Positions 41,545 to 52,600 of a DNA stretch of 64,000 bases are shown here, in pieces. The position numbers were made by a program, and so were the translations under genes. How positions within the stretch are numbered: position 1 is the stretch's first letter; each line of letters begins with the position of its first letter. The stretch lies in contig JAISGN010000008.1 in the NCBI GenBank assembly GCA_031263015.1, positions 124,001-188,000 on the forward strand. Direction: 5' to 3'. The DNA is from Bacteroidales bacterium. Its GTDB lineage: Bacteria; Bacteroidota; Bacteroidia; Bacteroidales; P3. The notes beneath the pieces were generated by a model, which made no database searches, was not told the DNA's origin, and saw only the letters and a program-made list of their open reading frames with translations.

Positions 41545-42816
41545 ATGAAGAATCCGAATATCCAATTGCCGTCTTTGCAGGCTCAAACCTTTGTTCTTGA
41601 CAATCAAACGCCGCTTTATTTCTTTCCGAACAAGGATTTAAATGTGATAAGGCTTGAATTCCTTTTCGCAAATGCAGGAAAGATAAATCAGAAAAAGCCT
41701 TTCATTGCGACCATCGCAAACTATATGATGACCGAAGGCACGAAGAATTTCACAGCCTTTGGTATTGCCGAAGCCTTAGACTATTATGGGGCGTTTGTAG
41801 AGAAGTTTGTGAATCACGAAGCAGCGTCTGTTGTGTTTTATTTTATGAAAAAGCACACCGAAAGCCTGATGCCGTACATTGAAGACATCATTTGCCGCCC
41901 TGTTTTCCCACAAAAAGAACTCAAAACGACTATTGATAAGTATAAACAGAAGGAACTAATCAATCAACAGAAGACTTCGGTTGTTGCTGCCAACAAATTT
42001 TATGAATCAATCTTTGAAAAAACTCCCTATTGTCTGATAGGAGAAGCGGAAGACTTTGATTTGATTGAGCGGAATGATGTTACGGATTTTTTTAATGAAT
42101 TTATGGCGGAGCAAAATCAAATGTCAATCATTGCTTCGGGGGATATTGACGAGGCTTTCCTGCAATCTGTCAATCAAACGTTGGGTCGTGCGGCGAGAAA
42201 GCAATCAAAGCGTTTGCAATTGCTGGAAATACCCGATTATTGTGCGAAACCCTTGCCGTTAATGTTTAGTATGCCGTCCGCAAGTCAGGTTTCGTTGCGA
42301 ATAGGCAAGCAAACAATCTCGCATAATGACAAAGATTTTCTGCCGTTGAAGGTTTTGAATTGTGTTTTGGGCGGATACTTCGGGTCTCGTCTGATGTCAA
42401 ACATACGAGAGGACAAAGGGCTGACCTACGGCATCAATTCCGCTGTACTGACTCATACAAATGTCGGAATAATGTTTGTTACGGCTGATGTGAAAGCAGA
42501 TAAGTATGAAACGGCATTAAAGGAAATTTTCAGCGAAATGAAGATTCTGCAAAATGAACTGATACCTGAGGACGAACTTTCTTTGGTAAAAAATTACTTA
42601 AAGGGGGAAATAATGCGGTCTTTGGACGGTTCGTTTGATTTGGGTGAGCGTTTCGGATATTTAATCAGCAAGGGTATTGATACGGATTACTTTTCCGATT
42701 TTGCGAATGTTGTTAATAGCATTACGGCTCTTGATTTGCAGACGCTGGCTCAGCACTATCTTTCTGCGGAATCATTTACGCAAATCGTGGTAGGCAATTT
42801 CGGCAAGACTCAATAA
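41545..42816 (+). CDS. M16-family peptidase homologue lacking the zinc motif
   Basis: A 423-residue protein with the two repeated alpha-beta domains of M16 (insulinase/processing-peptidase) proteins: IRLEFLFANAGKINQKKPFIATIANYMMTEGT in the first half and the typical GGYFGSRLMSNIREDKGLTYGINSAV in the second. The metal-binding HxxEH expected just before the TEGT segment is absent (TIANYMM stands there), so this subunit is probably inactive, like the beta subunits that pair with an active M16 protein. No active partner is encoded in the window. Four bp separate it from the LuxE-like gene. Confidence 0.88.
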   Translation: MKNPNIQLPSLQAQTFVLDNQTPLYFFPNKDLNVIRLEFLFANAGKINQKKPFIATIANYMMTEGTKNFTAFGIAEALDYYGAFVEKFVNHEAASVVFYFMKKHTESLMPYIEDIICRPVFPQKELKTTIDKYKQKELINQQKTSVVAANKFYESIFEKTPYCLIGEAEDFDLIERNDVTDFFNEFMAEQNQMSIIASGDIDEAFLQSVNQTLGRAARKQSKRLQLLEIPDYCAKPLPLMFSMPSASQVSLRIGKQTISHNDKDFLPLKVLNCVLGGYFGSRLMSNIREDKGLTYGINSAVLTHTNVGIMFVTADVKADKYETALKEIFSEMKILQNELIPEDELSLVKNYLKGEIMRSLDGSFDLGERFGYLISKGIDTDYFSDFANVVNSITALDLQTLAQHYLSAESFTQIVVGNFGKTQ

Positions 42817-42820
42817 AGAT

Positions 42821-43798
42821 ATGACGGCAGATTGGGGCAAAAGAATTTTTGAAATCGGCACAAAGCAACAATTTTCGGCGTTGGCATTGGAAGCATTCCG
42901 TTATCAGTACGAACAGAATGAGATATACGGCAAATGGTGCAGGGCTTTGGGCAAATCTCCTCTAAATGTGCTGCAAACAGACGATATTCCGTTTCTTCCG
43001 ATTGAGTTTTTCAAAACACAAAAGGTCGTTAGCGGCAATTGGAAAGAAGAAACATTTTTCAAAAGCAGCGGCACAACAGGACGAAACTCCATTCACCATA
43101 TACGCTCTCTTGATTTCTATCATCGTTGTTGTGAGAAGAATTTTATGAATGCCTTTGGTAATTTGGCGGATTATTGCTTTATTGTCATCCTTCCTTCGTA
43201 TGCCGAAAACGAACACTCATCTCTGCTGTCTATGATGGACTTTTTTGTTGCCAAAGGAGCGAAAGGCAGTGGTTTTTTCAACAAACAATCCGATAAACCT
43301 GCTCAAAAATTGATTGAAAACGAGGCTCAATGCGTTCAAACCATTCTTTTCGGTGTTTCTTACGCCCTTTTAGACCTTGTAGAGCAACATTCGTTTGACT
43401 TAAAGCACACTTACGTCTTTGAAACAGGCGGAATGAAGGGGCGAAGAGCAGAAATGACAAAAGAGGAACTTCATTCTACGCTTATCAAAGGCTTTAATAC
43501 CTCAACTATTTGTTCGGAATATGGTATGTGTGAGTTGTTGTCTCAGGCTTATTCAAAGGGTGATGGAATTTTTGAGACCCCTTGTCAAATGCAAATCCTG
43601 TTGCGTGATGAGAATGACCCGTTATCGCCGAGCCAAACCTCAAAAGGGACAATTAATGTGATAGACCTTGCCAATATTGACTCCTGTTGTTTTGTTGCAA
43701 CAGCGGATTTGGGAGAAAAAATAAGCGACCATGCATTTAAAATACTTGGTCGCCTCAACAATGCCGACATTCGCGGCTGCAATCTTTTATATCTTTGA
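42821..43798 (+). CDS. LuxE-like acyl-protein synthetase
   Basis: A 325-residue adenylate-forming enzyme. It matches the LuxE/acyl-protein synthetase family: FLPIEFFKTQKVVSG near residue 65, the phosphate loop FFKSSGTTGRNSIHH, FETGGMKGRRAEMTKEE and SEYGMCELLSQAY. In luminous bacteria LuxE activates fatty acids; in Bacteroidetes homologues usually lie near surface-glycan or lipid genes. It follows the M16 homologue by 4 bp and ends 4 bp from the convergent LRR gene, with no terminator between. Substrate unknown. Confidence 0.88.
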   Translation: MTADWGKRIFEIGTKQQFSALALEAFRYQYEQNEIYGKWCRALGKSPLNVLQTDDIPFLPIEFFKTQKVVSGNWKEETFFKSSGTTGRNSIHHIRSLDFYHRCCEKNFMNAFGNLADYCFIVILPSYAENEHSSLLSMMDFFVAKGAKGSGFFNKQSDKPAQKLIENEAQCVQTILFGVSYALLDLVEQHSFDLKHTYVFETGGMKGRRAEMTKEELHSTLIKGFNTSTICSEYGMCELLSQAYSKGDGIFETPCQMQILLRDENDPLSPSQTSKGTINVIDLANIDSCCFVATADLGEKISDHAFKILGRLNNADIRGCNLLYL

Positions 43799-43802
43799 TT
43801 TC

Positions 43803-45011
43803 TTATTGTATCTGCAATTTCAGAGTCTTGCATTTGCCGCCGTCAAAGCCTACTTTAACGAGATAAAACCCTGTTTTAAAACCGTAAGTGCTGATTTCGT
43901 GGCGTTCGGACAGGCTTCCGTTGCGACGAAAGACCTCTTTGCCGAGAATATTGCAAATAGTAATATTCTTAATGTTCTTTCCCTCAATAATGAAATGAGT
44001 TTTTGCAGGATTAGGATAAAGAGATACGCTCACCATATCAGGTTCGTCATCCAAGCCAACGCCGCAATCTTCAACTATTGTCTTGTATGCGGTATTCAAA
44101 TCTTTCCAATATGCCGCCGTATCATAGTATGGCTTCCTTCCGCAAGGCACATGCAAAACGTGTTTGTTCTCTACGCCCGTGAAAGTGTTGTCATACATTT
44201 TCGGAGGCATTTGTCTATAAACTGTTGTGCTGATAAGGCGTGTGCAATAGCCGAAAGCATTTCTGCCGATATACTCTAATTTGCTGCTGTCGCTTTGTCC
44301 CAAATATGCGTTGCGAATAGCGCCACTTCCAAAGAAGGCATATTCCTCTATTGTATCAATTCTGTTCGGCAATCTCAACTCTGCTAATGCTCCGCAATAC
44401 TTAAATGCGTTGGAACGGATAGCATGAACTGACGAATCAATAGTTAAATTTACCAAACCTGTGCAATTCTCAAATGCAGCGGTATCTACATATTCTATTA
44501 TGTTGCCTATGTACAAGTTATTCAACGAAGCGCATTGTTTAAAGCACATTTGGCTTACGCTTGTCAAATATGCAGGAATTCTTATTGTAGATAAAGATGA
44601 GCATTGAGAGAATGCTCCTTTGCCTATGGCTTTTACGCTATCGGTAAGCATAATATTTGTTAATAATGTGCAACTTTGGAATGCGAAATTGCCTATTTTC
44701 TTAACCGATATCGGAAGAACAACTTCGGTAAGGCTATCGCTTAATGCAAAAGCATAGTTATCTATCTCTACAACGTTATATCTTACGCCGTTAGAACTGA
44801 CTGTGTCCGGTATTTCTACCTTTCCGAAATAACAATTAATGTTTCCGCTGCATACCTTCACATTTGCCGTATCTATTACTTTATAATAAATTGCTTTTCC
44901 ATTGTTTGCAACGCTGAAATCATAGTTTTGAGCATTTAAACCGACAAAAGCGAACAAAGCAAACAGCGTAATAAAAATTCGTTTTGTTATCATTGCGTAA
45001 TATTTTTTCAT
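43803..45011 (-). CDS. BspA-type leucine-rich-repeat protein secreted by T9SS
   Basis: A 402-residue exported protein. The signal peptide ends ...FVGLNAQ; residues about 80-290 form BspA-like (LRR_5) repeats such as VVLPISVKKIGNFAFQSCTLL and IRIPAYLTSVSQMCFKQCASL; the last about 80 residues are a T9SS type A sorting domain (VSLYPNPAKTHFIIEG...GFYLVKVGFDGGKC). It should be exported through the type IX system and fixed to the cell surface. BspA-type proteins often bind host proteins or other bacteria. Translation may start at Met1 or Met7; Met7 gives a more typical signal peptide. Confidence 0.9.
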   Translation of the reverse strand: MKKYYAMITKRIFITLFALFAFVGLNAQNYDFSVANNGKAIYYKVIDTANVKVCSGNINCYFGKVEIPDTVSSNGVRYNVVEIDNYAFALSDSLTEVVLPISVKKIGNFAFQSCTLLTNIMLTDSVKAIGKGAFSQCSSLSTIRIPAYLTSVSQMCFKQCASLNNLYIGNIIEYVDTAAFENCTGLVNLTIDSSVHAIRSNAFKYCGALAELRLPNRIDTIEEYAFFGSGAIRNAYLGQSDSSKLEYIGRNAFGYCTRLISTTVYRQMPPKMYDNTFTGVENKHVLHVPCGRKPYYDTAAYWKDLNTAYKTIVEDCGVGLDDEPDMVSVSLYPNPAKTHFIIEGKNIKNITICNILGKEVFRRNGSLSERHEISTYGFKTGFYLVKVGFDGGKCKTLKLQIQ

Positions 45012-45073
45012 TATAAACTTATATACGTTTAAGATTGTGATTTATCATAACAAAATAAAAATAAAAGACATTG

Positions 45074-45081
45074 CAAAGATA
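45074..45081 (-). promoter_or_regulatory. -7 promoter box of the LRR gene
   Basis: Minus-strand TATCTTTG then C, with a TTG about 21 bp upstream; leader about 57 nt. Confidence 0.55.
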
Positions 45082-45173
45082 ACGCATTTAATTGAATTAT
45101 TGCAATATTCAGACATAACTTTTTTGCATATCGGTGTTCGGAACAGCGCTAATCAAAAAAGCATTGTATTTAT

Positions 45174-46196
45174 CTATTGTTCCTGTGCCGCTTTCAAAGC
45201 AGTACGTATTTGAGATTCCAAATCATCGGAAAGTTCAGGGTTGTCTATCAAAAGTTGCTTTACAGCCTCTCTACCTTGTCCCAATTTTGTATCTCCATAG
45301 CTAAACCAAGAACCGCTCTTCTTTATTATACCCTTATCTACACCTATATCCACAATCTCTCCTACCTTAGAAATTCCCTGTCCGAACATTAAATCAAATT
45401 CAACCTGCCTAAAAGGAGGAGCAACCTTGTTTTTAACAACCTTAACCTTAACTCTGTTGCCTATATTCTGCTCTCCGTCTTTAATGGCTTCTTTTCTTCG
45501 TATATCTATTCTGACGGAAGCATAAAATTTAAGGGCATTACCGCCTGTCGTTGTTTCGGGATTACCAAACATAACGCCTATCTTCTCTCGCAACTGATTG
45601 ATAAATATACAGCAACATCTTGTTCTGCTTATTGAAGCGGTTAATTTACGCAAGGCTTGCGACATAAGACGAGCCTGCAATCCCATTTTACTATCACCCA
45701 TTTCCCCGTCTATTTCACTTTTTGGCGTTAAGGCTGCAACGGAATCAATCACTATTATATCTATTGCCCCCGAACGAATAAGACTATCGGCTATTTCCAA
45801 CGCCTGTTCGCCGTTATCAGGTTGAGAAATGTAAAGATTATTCACATCAACCCCTAATTTCTGTGCATAAAAACTATCAAAAGCATGCTCGGCATCAATA
45901 AAAGCTGCCATTCCTCCTTGCTTTTGACATTCGGCAATAGCATGTATGGCGAGCGTTGTCTTACCTGATGACTCGGGACCATAGATTTCTATAACTCTAC
46001 CTCTTGGAAAACCACCTATTCCCAAGGCTAAATCCAATCCGATTGAGCCCGTTGAAATCGCATCCATATCTCCAATCGGTTTATCACCAAGTTTCATTAC
46101 GGAGCCTTTGCCAAAAGATTTCTCAATCCTTTCCAAAGTTGATTGTAACACCTTTAATTTCTCAAGTTTTGCTGCCTCATTAATTTCTTTTGCCAT
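45174..46196 (-). CDS. recA: Recombinase RecA
   Basis: RecA drives homologous recombination and the SOS response. The 340-residue protein has Walker [10 protein letters not shown], the [19 protein letters not shown] segment (Walker B and loop L1), the L2 region with [22 protein letters not shown], and the short C-terminus expected in the phylum. Single gene with its own promoter. No LexA-type operator was recognised. Confidence 0.98.
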   Translation of the reverse strand: MAKEINEAAKLEKLKVLQSTLERIEKSFGKGSVMKLGDKPIGDMDAISTGSIGLDLALGIGGFPRGRVIEIYGPESSGKTTLAIHAIAECQKQGGMAAFIDAEHAFDSFYAQKLGVDVNNLYISQPDNGEQALEIADSLIRSGAIDIIVIDSVAALTPKSEIDGEMGDSKMGLQARLMSQALRKLTASISRTRCCCIFINQLREKIGVMFGNPETTTGGNALKFYASVRIDIRRKEAIKDGEQNIGNRVKVKVVKNKVAPPFRQVEFDLMFGQGISKVGEIVDIGVDKGIIKKSGSWFSYGDTKLGQGREAVKQLLIDNPELSDDLESQIRTALKAAQEQ

Positions 46197-46249
46197 ATTC
46201 TATGTTTTATATTGTTATTCTATTGTAATTTATTTCATTATAGAGAAGG

Positions 46250-46257
46250 CAAAAGTA
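46250..46257 (-). promoter_or_regulatory. -7 promoter box of recA
   Basis: Minus-strand TACTTTTG then C, 54 bp before the start codon. Confidence 0.6.
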
Positions 46258-46290
46258 CTAAAAAAATTTATTCTTCCTATAATATCAGTA

Positions 46291-47553
46291 TTAAACTATA
46301 TCCATTGATTTTGCATCCTGACGAATGAATATGAATAGCAGGAATGTGAATGCCCATAGCGAGGAACCGCCATAAGATATGAAAGGTAACGGAATTCCTA
46401 TCACAGGTAACAAGCCCAAAGTCATTCCTATATTTATCAGAACGTGAAAAAAGAGTATCGATGCCACCGAATAACCGTAAAGACGTGAGAAATTGCTTCT
46501 TTGTCTCTCGGAACGGTGAATGATTCTTACCAAAAGAGCCAAATAAAGCAAAAGAGTAACGCTGCTACCTATCAATCCCCACTCCTCTCCTATGGTACAA
46601 AAAATAAAATCCGTGTCCTGCTCGGGAACAAAGTTGTATTTGGTCTGCGTACCATTGAGAAAACCTTTGCCGAACAAGCCTCCGCTGCCGATTGCTATCT
46701 TACTCTGATAAACATTGTAGCCAATGCCACGATTATCCTGCTTAATACCGAGCAAAACGTCTATTCTATCCCGCTGATGCTGCTGCAAAACATTATCATA
46801 GGCAAACTTACTCAGACCAACAAAAGCAACAACAATTCCAAACGCTATTACAAAATAACGAAGCTTGACTTTATGCCGCCAAAACAGCCTTCGCTTCCAA
46901 TAAACCAAGAGAGTAATAAATGCAGTGGCTATCACAATCCACCAAAAATTGACAATAACCGACAGAATGAAAAGAATAATCATTGCCAACACCATTAGCA
47001 AAATATATTTGCTCATTCCCTCCCTGTACAACGTCAAACCAAAGGCAAGAAAGACTATTGCCGAGCCGGTATCGTTTTGAAGCAGGATGAGACAAGTAGG
47101 TAAGGCGATTATGGACAAGGTTACGAGAATTGTTTTAAGGTCTTTGGTGAAATCGGTACGTGATAAGAATTTTGCCAAAGCAAGAGCCGTTGCCGCCTTC
47201 GCAAATTCCGAAGGCTGAATACCAAAATCCCCTATTCCGAACCACGATTTCGCTCCTTTGGTCGTTGAACCTATCACCAGCACGGCAAACAACATTATTA
47301 TGAATATCCAATATATTACGTAAGAAGTTTGCTTGAAAAACGTGGGGTCTATTATAATTATACACAAAGCAAGGAAAAAGGCAGCAATAATCCATATCAT
47401 TTGTTTGAAATAGCGAGTGCCGACAGCAAAATCGGTATTCAGCTCCGGATTATAAACAGCGGCGTAAATATTCAAAAAGCCTATCACCACAAGAGCAAGA
47501 TAAATGATTATCATTGTCCAGTCTAAACTCAGCAAAAGGGGCTTTCTACTCAT
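46291..47553 (-). CDS. rodA: Rod-shape-determining SEDS glycosyltransferase RodA
   Basis: RodA polymerises lipid II into glycan strands in the elongasome. The 420-residue protein has about ten helices and SEDS blocks WFGIGDFGIQPSEFAK, the essential-Asp loop LLQNDTGSAIVFLA and the C-terminal GIPLPFISYGGSS. It overlaps the upstream PBP2 gene by 8 bp, so the two partners are translated together. Confidence 0.96.
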   Translation of the reverse strand: MSRKPLLLSLDWTMIIIYLALVVIGFLNIYAAVYNPELNTDFAVGTRYFKQMIWIIAAFFLALCIIIIDPTFFKQTSYVIYWIFIIMLFAVLVIGSTTKGAKSWFGIGDFGIQPSEFAKAATALALAKFLSRTDFTKDLKTILVTLSIIALPTCLILLQNDTGSAIVFLAFGLTLYREGMSKYILLMVLAMIILFILSVIVNFWWIVIATAFITLLVYWKRRLFWRHKVKLRYFVIAFGIVVAFVGLSKFAYDNVLQQHQRDRIDVLLGIKQDNRGIGYNVYQSKIAIGSGGLFGKGFLNGTQTKYNFVPEQDTDFIFCTIGEEWGLIGSSVTLLLYLALLVRIIHRSERQRSNFSRLYGYSVASILFFHVLINIGMTLGLLPVIGIPLPFISYGGSSLWAFTFLLFIFIRQDAKSMDIV

Positions 47554-49390
47554 CTTTCTTTGGTTTTGGTGTTCTTATAGGCTGACACGGCGTAGCCTCT
47601 ATGTAGTTTTGTTCAAAATCTTTGCGTTTTACTTCGCCTTTTAAGTACTTTTCTATCAACAAACCTGCTATCGGAGCAGCCCATGCGCCACCTCCGCCGG
47701 CTGCATTCTCAACATATACGCTCAATGCTATCTTCGGATTATCTTTTGGGGCGAAACAAATGAATACGGAGTGGTCTGCTCCCTTGTTTTGAGCCGTTCC
47801 GGTCTTTCCGCATACGGCAATATCTTCCAAACGTGCCAATCGCCCGGTGCCTCCTGCCTCATGCACAACCGCCCACATACCTTCAACAGCAACATTCCAA
47901 TACTTAGCGTCAATTTGGCTATGATGCTTGATGCCATACTCCTTTCGCCTGAAACGTTGCGTCTCCGTGCCGTAAGAACGTACCAGATGCGGAGTAATAT
48001 ACCAACCACGATTAGCAACAATTGCAGCAAAATTAGCCATTTGCAAAGGAACAACCTCCACTTCTCCCTGTCCGATGGAATTAGAGAAGATAGTATAAAA
48101 ATTCCATCCGCTCGGATACCATTTATCATAGAAAGCAGTGTCGGGAATACGCCCTTTCTTCACATTAGGCAAATCAATATCAATACGAGTGCCGAAACCC
48201 AATCTCAGCATTGCCTCTTTCCAAACGGATAATCCGTCTTTGCTGTCTATTTTTCCACGATTATTGCGGTGTTGAATGATTCGGCGAAAAACCTGATAGA
48301 AATAAGGATTACAACTCATCTTTATGGCATCCCGAACGTTCGTTGCGGAAGGATGATTGTGGCATCCCACCAAACTCTTATCGCATACAAAACCGCTATT
48401 AGTCTGTATCACTCCCATATCAAGGGCTATCAACGCCTGAGCAACTTTGAATATACTGCCGGGAGGATATTGTGCCATCAGGGCTCTGTTGAAGAGCGGC
48501 TTGGTAGGGTCATCCAGCAATTTCTTATAGTTATTGCCGCGCACACGACCAACCAAAAGATTAGGGTCATAGCAAGGGGCGGAAACAAAACAAAGCACCT
48601 CTCCGGTAGAAGGCTCTATGGCTACAATACTACCGCGTTTATTCGCCATTATTTTCTCAGCATATTCCTGCAAATCGGCATCTAAGGTGGTGTAAAGGCT
48701 GCTTCCTGTTATTGCTGCCGTATCAAAATCTCCGTTTTGGAAGCTTCCCTTCTCTCTGTTATGCACATCAACAAGCGTAATCTTACTTCCCTTTCTGCCT
48801 CTCAACTCCTGCTCGTAACTTTTCTCCAAACCGCTCATTCCAATGTAGTCTCCGCGCTTGTAATAAGGGTTTTTAAGAATTTGTTCCTCATTTACCTCGC
48901 CGACATAGCCCAAAACGTGAGCAGCAAGTGCCTTCGGATAATATCGTAAGGCTCTTGCCTGAGAATAAAAGCCCTTAAAAGCGTAAAGTTTCTCCTGAAT
49001 AAGAGCAAAATCGCCCTTTGGAATCTGCTTTTCAAAGACAGAAGGGGCGTAAGGAGAGTATGCACGGGCTTTACTCAAACGTTTGTCAAATTCCTCCTTT
49101 GTGATGTTAATCAGATTGCAGAATTTAGCGGTATCAAAGTCCTTTATCTGGGAAGGAATCACCATCAAATCATAAACAACCTCGTTATAAACCAAAAGTT
49201 TGCCGTTTCTGTCAAACATCAATCCCCTTGCAGGATATTGAGTGCGGAAACGCAGAGCATTTTGATTGGCTTTCATCACGTTGGACGTGTCTATAATTTG
49301 CAGAAAGAAGAGACGGACAATAAAAAACGCTATCACCACGCAAAACAATGCGATAATGAGGCTTGAGCGGCTTAATATATTATTCTTCAT
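47546..49390 (-). CDS. mrdA: Penicillin-binding protein 2
   Basis: PBP2 is the transpeptidase partner of RodA. It has one N-terminal membrane helix, a pedestal domain (about residues 40-230) and the transpeptidase domain with SxxK at PPGSIFK, SxN at SNSIGQGE and KTG at CGKTGTAQ. In many Bacteroidetes the genes mreB, mreC and mreD precede this pair; here the gene is alone with rodA, after a repeat array and the giant adhesin gene. The frame extends to an ATG at 49432, but the promoter box at 49441-49448 makes the start at 49390 (MKNNILSRS) more likely. Confidence 0.95.
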   Translation of the reverse strand: MKNNILSRSSLIIALFCVVIAFFIVRLFFLQIIDTSNVMKANQNALRFRTQYPARGLMFDRNGKLLVYNEVVYDLMVIPSQIKDFDTAKFCNLINITKEEFDKRLSKARAYSPYAPSVFEKQIPKGDFALIQEKLYAFKGFYSQARALRYYPKALAAHVLGYVGEVNEEQILKNPYYKRGDYIGMSGLEKSYEQELRGRKGSKITLVDVHNREKGSFQNGDFDTAAITGSSLYTTLDADLQEYAEKIMANKRGSIVAIEPSTGEVLCFVSAPCYDPNLLVGRVRGNNYKKLLDDPTKPLFNRALMAQYPPGSIFKVAQALIALDMGVIQTNSGFVCDKSLVGCHNHPSATNVRDAIKMSCNPYFYQVFRRIIQHRNNRGKIDSKDGLSVWKEAMLRLGFGTRIDIDLPNVKKGRIPDTAFYDKWYPSGWNFYTIFSNSIGQGEVEVVPLQMANFAAIVANRGWYITPHLVRSYGTETQRFRRKEYGIKHHSQIDAKYWNVAVEGMWAVVHEAGGTGRLARLEDIAVCGKTGTAQNKGADHSVFICFAPKDNPKIALSVYVENAAGGGGAWAAPIAGLLIEKYLKGEVKRKDFEQNYIEATPCQPIRTPKPKKDE

Positions 49391-49440
49391 TCTTGGATTA
49401 AGGCTTTTCGGTGAGCAAAGATGCTGTTCCAATCAATTTG

Positions 49441-49448
49441 CAAAGGTA
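49441..49448 (-). promoter_or_regulatory. -7 promoter box of mrdA-rodA
   Basis: Minus-strand TACCTTTG then C; leader of about 44 nt to the chosen start. Confidence 0.6.
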
Positions 49449-49513
49449 TAAATTTTCGTTTTAGATAATGGTTTGCCCGCACCATTTTCACCAAAGTACG
49501 CATAATGCCGATA

Positions 49514-49597
49514 ATATCTTACTTCGTTAAAATAAAAGGCTGTTTCGTGCGAATGAAACGCTGTTTTATTTTCACCAAACAAGGTCTTATAGCAGCC
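49514..49597. repeat. 21-bp modular repeat array, 4 units
   Basis: Units at 49514 (partial, ending CGTTAAAATA), 49535 (AAAGGCTGTTT + CGTGCGAATG), 49556 (AAACGCTGTTT + TATTTTCACC) and 49577 (AAACAAGGTCT). Confidence 0.85.
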
Positions 49598-49612
49598 GAT
49601 TGGGATATGCAT

Positions 49613-49650
49613 AAAAAAGTACGGCATTCAATTGTGGTAGAACGCCGTAC
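49613..49650 (-). terminator. Terminator of the giant adhesin gene
   Basis: Stem GTACGGC/GCCGTAC, extended by a few further pairs, followed on the minus strand by six T; 45 bp beyond the stop codon. Confidence 0.8.
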
Positions 49651-49694
49651 AATAAAAAAAATCAATTATGAAAACTGTATATCAACTTGTTTCC

Positions 49695-52600
49695 TTACCT
49701 TGCAATGAGCATCTTTCGCGTCAATTTAGCACCTTCAAACTCCATAGTGTAGTAATAAACTCCCTGAGGTAAGGTTATGTCGGTCAATTTCAAGGTATGA
49801 CGACCGGCAGAGTATGATTGCTCACGACTAAACACCACTTTACCCTCATTGTTTGCGATATGGAACACAACATTTCCTTCATTCGGCAACACAAATCCTA
49901 TTTCCGTTTGTTTATCCATTGGGTTTGGCACGTTTTGTTCAAGTATAAACCGAGCATCATCGGCATTGACGTCATCCAAACCTATTTGATAAACGATGGA
50001 ATAGCGGGTTGTGGTATCATTCTGAGCATTGACATCATTAGGATATTCAATCCATGCCTTTATATCATAGGTGCGGTCAGCCGAACGAGGTATTTGGTAT
50101 GTTAAGATTTGACCTGTAACAGATCCGGGCACATCATGCGGCAATGTATGGCTCTCCGTGCAAACTTCTTCGCCGTTTAATGCCACGTGATACTTGACCT
50201 GCTTGTTGAGATAGCCTATCGTGCCGCAATTAGTCGTTACAATACTCAAACGACAGGTGTTTCCGCTCTGCTCTTCTATTATTATGGAATCGGCAGAAGC
50301 ATCACTATATCCGTAATATCTGTTGCACGTAGTATCATTGCTCATATCCTCATCGCCATTCACGTGAACAAATCCGCAGATGCTGGAATAGAACTGACGA
50401 GGCAAGCGATTAGAGAATACATGATAGCCCATAGAACCGCCCAAGATACTATCAAAACGATAGTTCTCAATCACAACACTGGAAGGGTTGCCATTAGTGA
50501 AGTATCCGACCTTTATGTTTTTAACAGGCAATGTACTTCTGTTTATAAAGTTGAGTTGAACGCCGATAGTCGCAGGGTCGTTATCATCTATCATTACAAC
50601 ATCCGCCACTAAGTCCTTTGCTCCTACCAGACTTGCTACTCTGTGAATCATAGTGTCGTTCTCCGCATACATATCGCCCTCAAGCGCCGTCCAAACTTTG
50701 AGATTTACAGTGCCGAAGTTTGCTTGGAAGCGTGGTTGGAAAGTATGAGTGTATTCTTCTCCGTAAGACAAAGGAACGTTAATAAGGATGGTGTCTCTAT
50801 AAATTGCATCGGAATTTGAAAGTTGATAAGCAATAGGAATAATATTTTGCATTACCACACCGTAGTTTCTAACCTTTACTCTCACCTCTACATTCTCATT
50901 TACAGAAACAACACCCTGTGGATAGATTATTTCCTTTACACCGACATCCGTAAGTAGCGGAGCAATGGTAACAAGTAATCTTGCCGTGTCATTGTCTCTG
51001 TAACTTGCAGGCTCATTCATATTGTATGCCCTTGCAACAATTGTAAAACGCGGAGGGGTATTAGCACCCACAATAGCAGTTGGCATCATAAAGCCCATTG
51101 TGTCTCCCGGCTGTATAGCTATTCCCATTGTATCCACTATTTCTCTTGTGCGTTCCATATAAGGATTGCCTGATGCATCAATCAAGTCCGGTGAAGAATA
51201 ATGAATCATAAAATTAGTTAAAGGCGTCATTCCGTTATTTCTAACTACAACGTATGGAGTAATAGCTTCACCATAATTAGGGATAGTCGGCTCAACTTTA
51301 ACCGCAACAGCCTGTGCATCCACCGGAGCCAACGCTCGTCCGAATGAGAAGTCATCTATTGCAAATCCATCCTCAGTTGTATTCGCTGTTGAACTCGATG
51401 AGAAGATAAATCTAAGTTGCAGATAGTTTCCATAGACTTTACCTTCATCGGTAAGGTGTTTAAGTGAATATGAAGCCTGTTCCCAATCTTTGTTTGTATT
51501 GAAACCAGATATGTTATTATACCAATTAATACCGTATCCGTCATCTTTAGCCCCAAGAACCCGCCATACATTGGAATTATACGGCTTATATTCTATTCTT
51601 AGATTGTTATTGCCTGACTTTAAGCGTCTGCGTATCCAGAAACTCAAAGTATCCTGCTTAACAGTGGAGATATTAAAGTTTGGAGTATAAAGAATGCTTA
51701 AATTATTGCTCGGATATGGTCCGTTAAGATTGGTTACAACACAATTAAGAGGGGAATATGCCTGCTTAATGATGTTTTTGTTAATCGGATTGCCTATTGC
51801 CCAGCAATTAGACGGGTATTTATAATTAGGTTCGTAAGCATAGAAACCTCTATCGTTGATTCCCGTCGTATCAAAGTTGGTTGCATAAGGCAGTGTCGGC
51901 TGTGGAGAAAGTATGCTGTTTAAAACAATAGTATCATTCTTGTGAGATATATCACCGGGAGCAGTAATATAAGCCATAAATTGGGTTACGCCCGTATCAA
52001 TAATTATATCTTCCGCAACAGATATGGTTGCCCAACTACCAGTTGCTGATAGTTTCGCCAAATCCAAATCTGATAATTGATAATTCTGCCATGAAAGACC
52101 GCCGTCATTACTCCAATTAATATTTGTTCTCTCCGGTAATGGCTGGATGCCTACATTTCTTACATTTATTTGCAAGAAGTCTATCTTACCTTCGGTATTA
52201 AATTCATCAGGTTTTACAAATCCATACAAAGCGGCATTAGTACTATCAATAGAACGAATTTGAACCAAGTAATCCTCTACCTCTCCGTCTGCAAATACAC
52301 TATCAGGATTAAGAGAAGGGTCATTAAGATCTTTCTTTCCATCCCAAAGCAAAATTCTCATACGAGTATAGCCATTGATGATAGAAGTATCTGAATTAAG
52401 GAAAGGTTTTATCTTTGCTGCTATTATAGTGTCTTTTCCTTCCTTGATAGCAACAGAATGACTAATTTCAGAGTTTTTTCCTAATACCACCTCATTAGCT
52501 GTAAATACTCCATCTCTATTCCAATCAATATATGCTTTGACAGATGCATGTATAGTATCAGTTAATCTGTCTTCTACCATATTATTTGACAAACTAACCG

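Noticed and set aside
43803-45011. Internalin-like virulence factor
   Set aside because: The repeats are of the BspA (LRR_5) type and the protein ends in a T9SS domain, so a general surface-adhesin call is all that can be supported.
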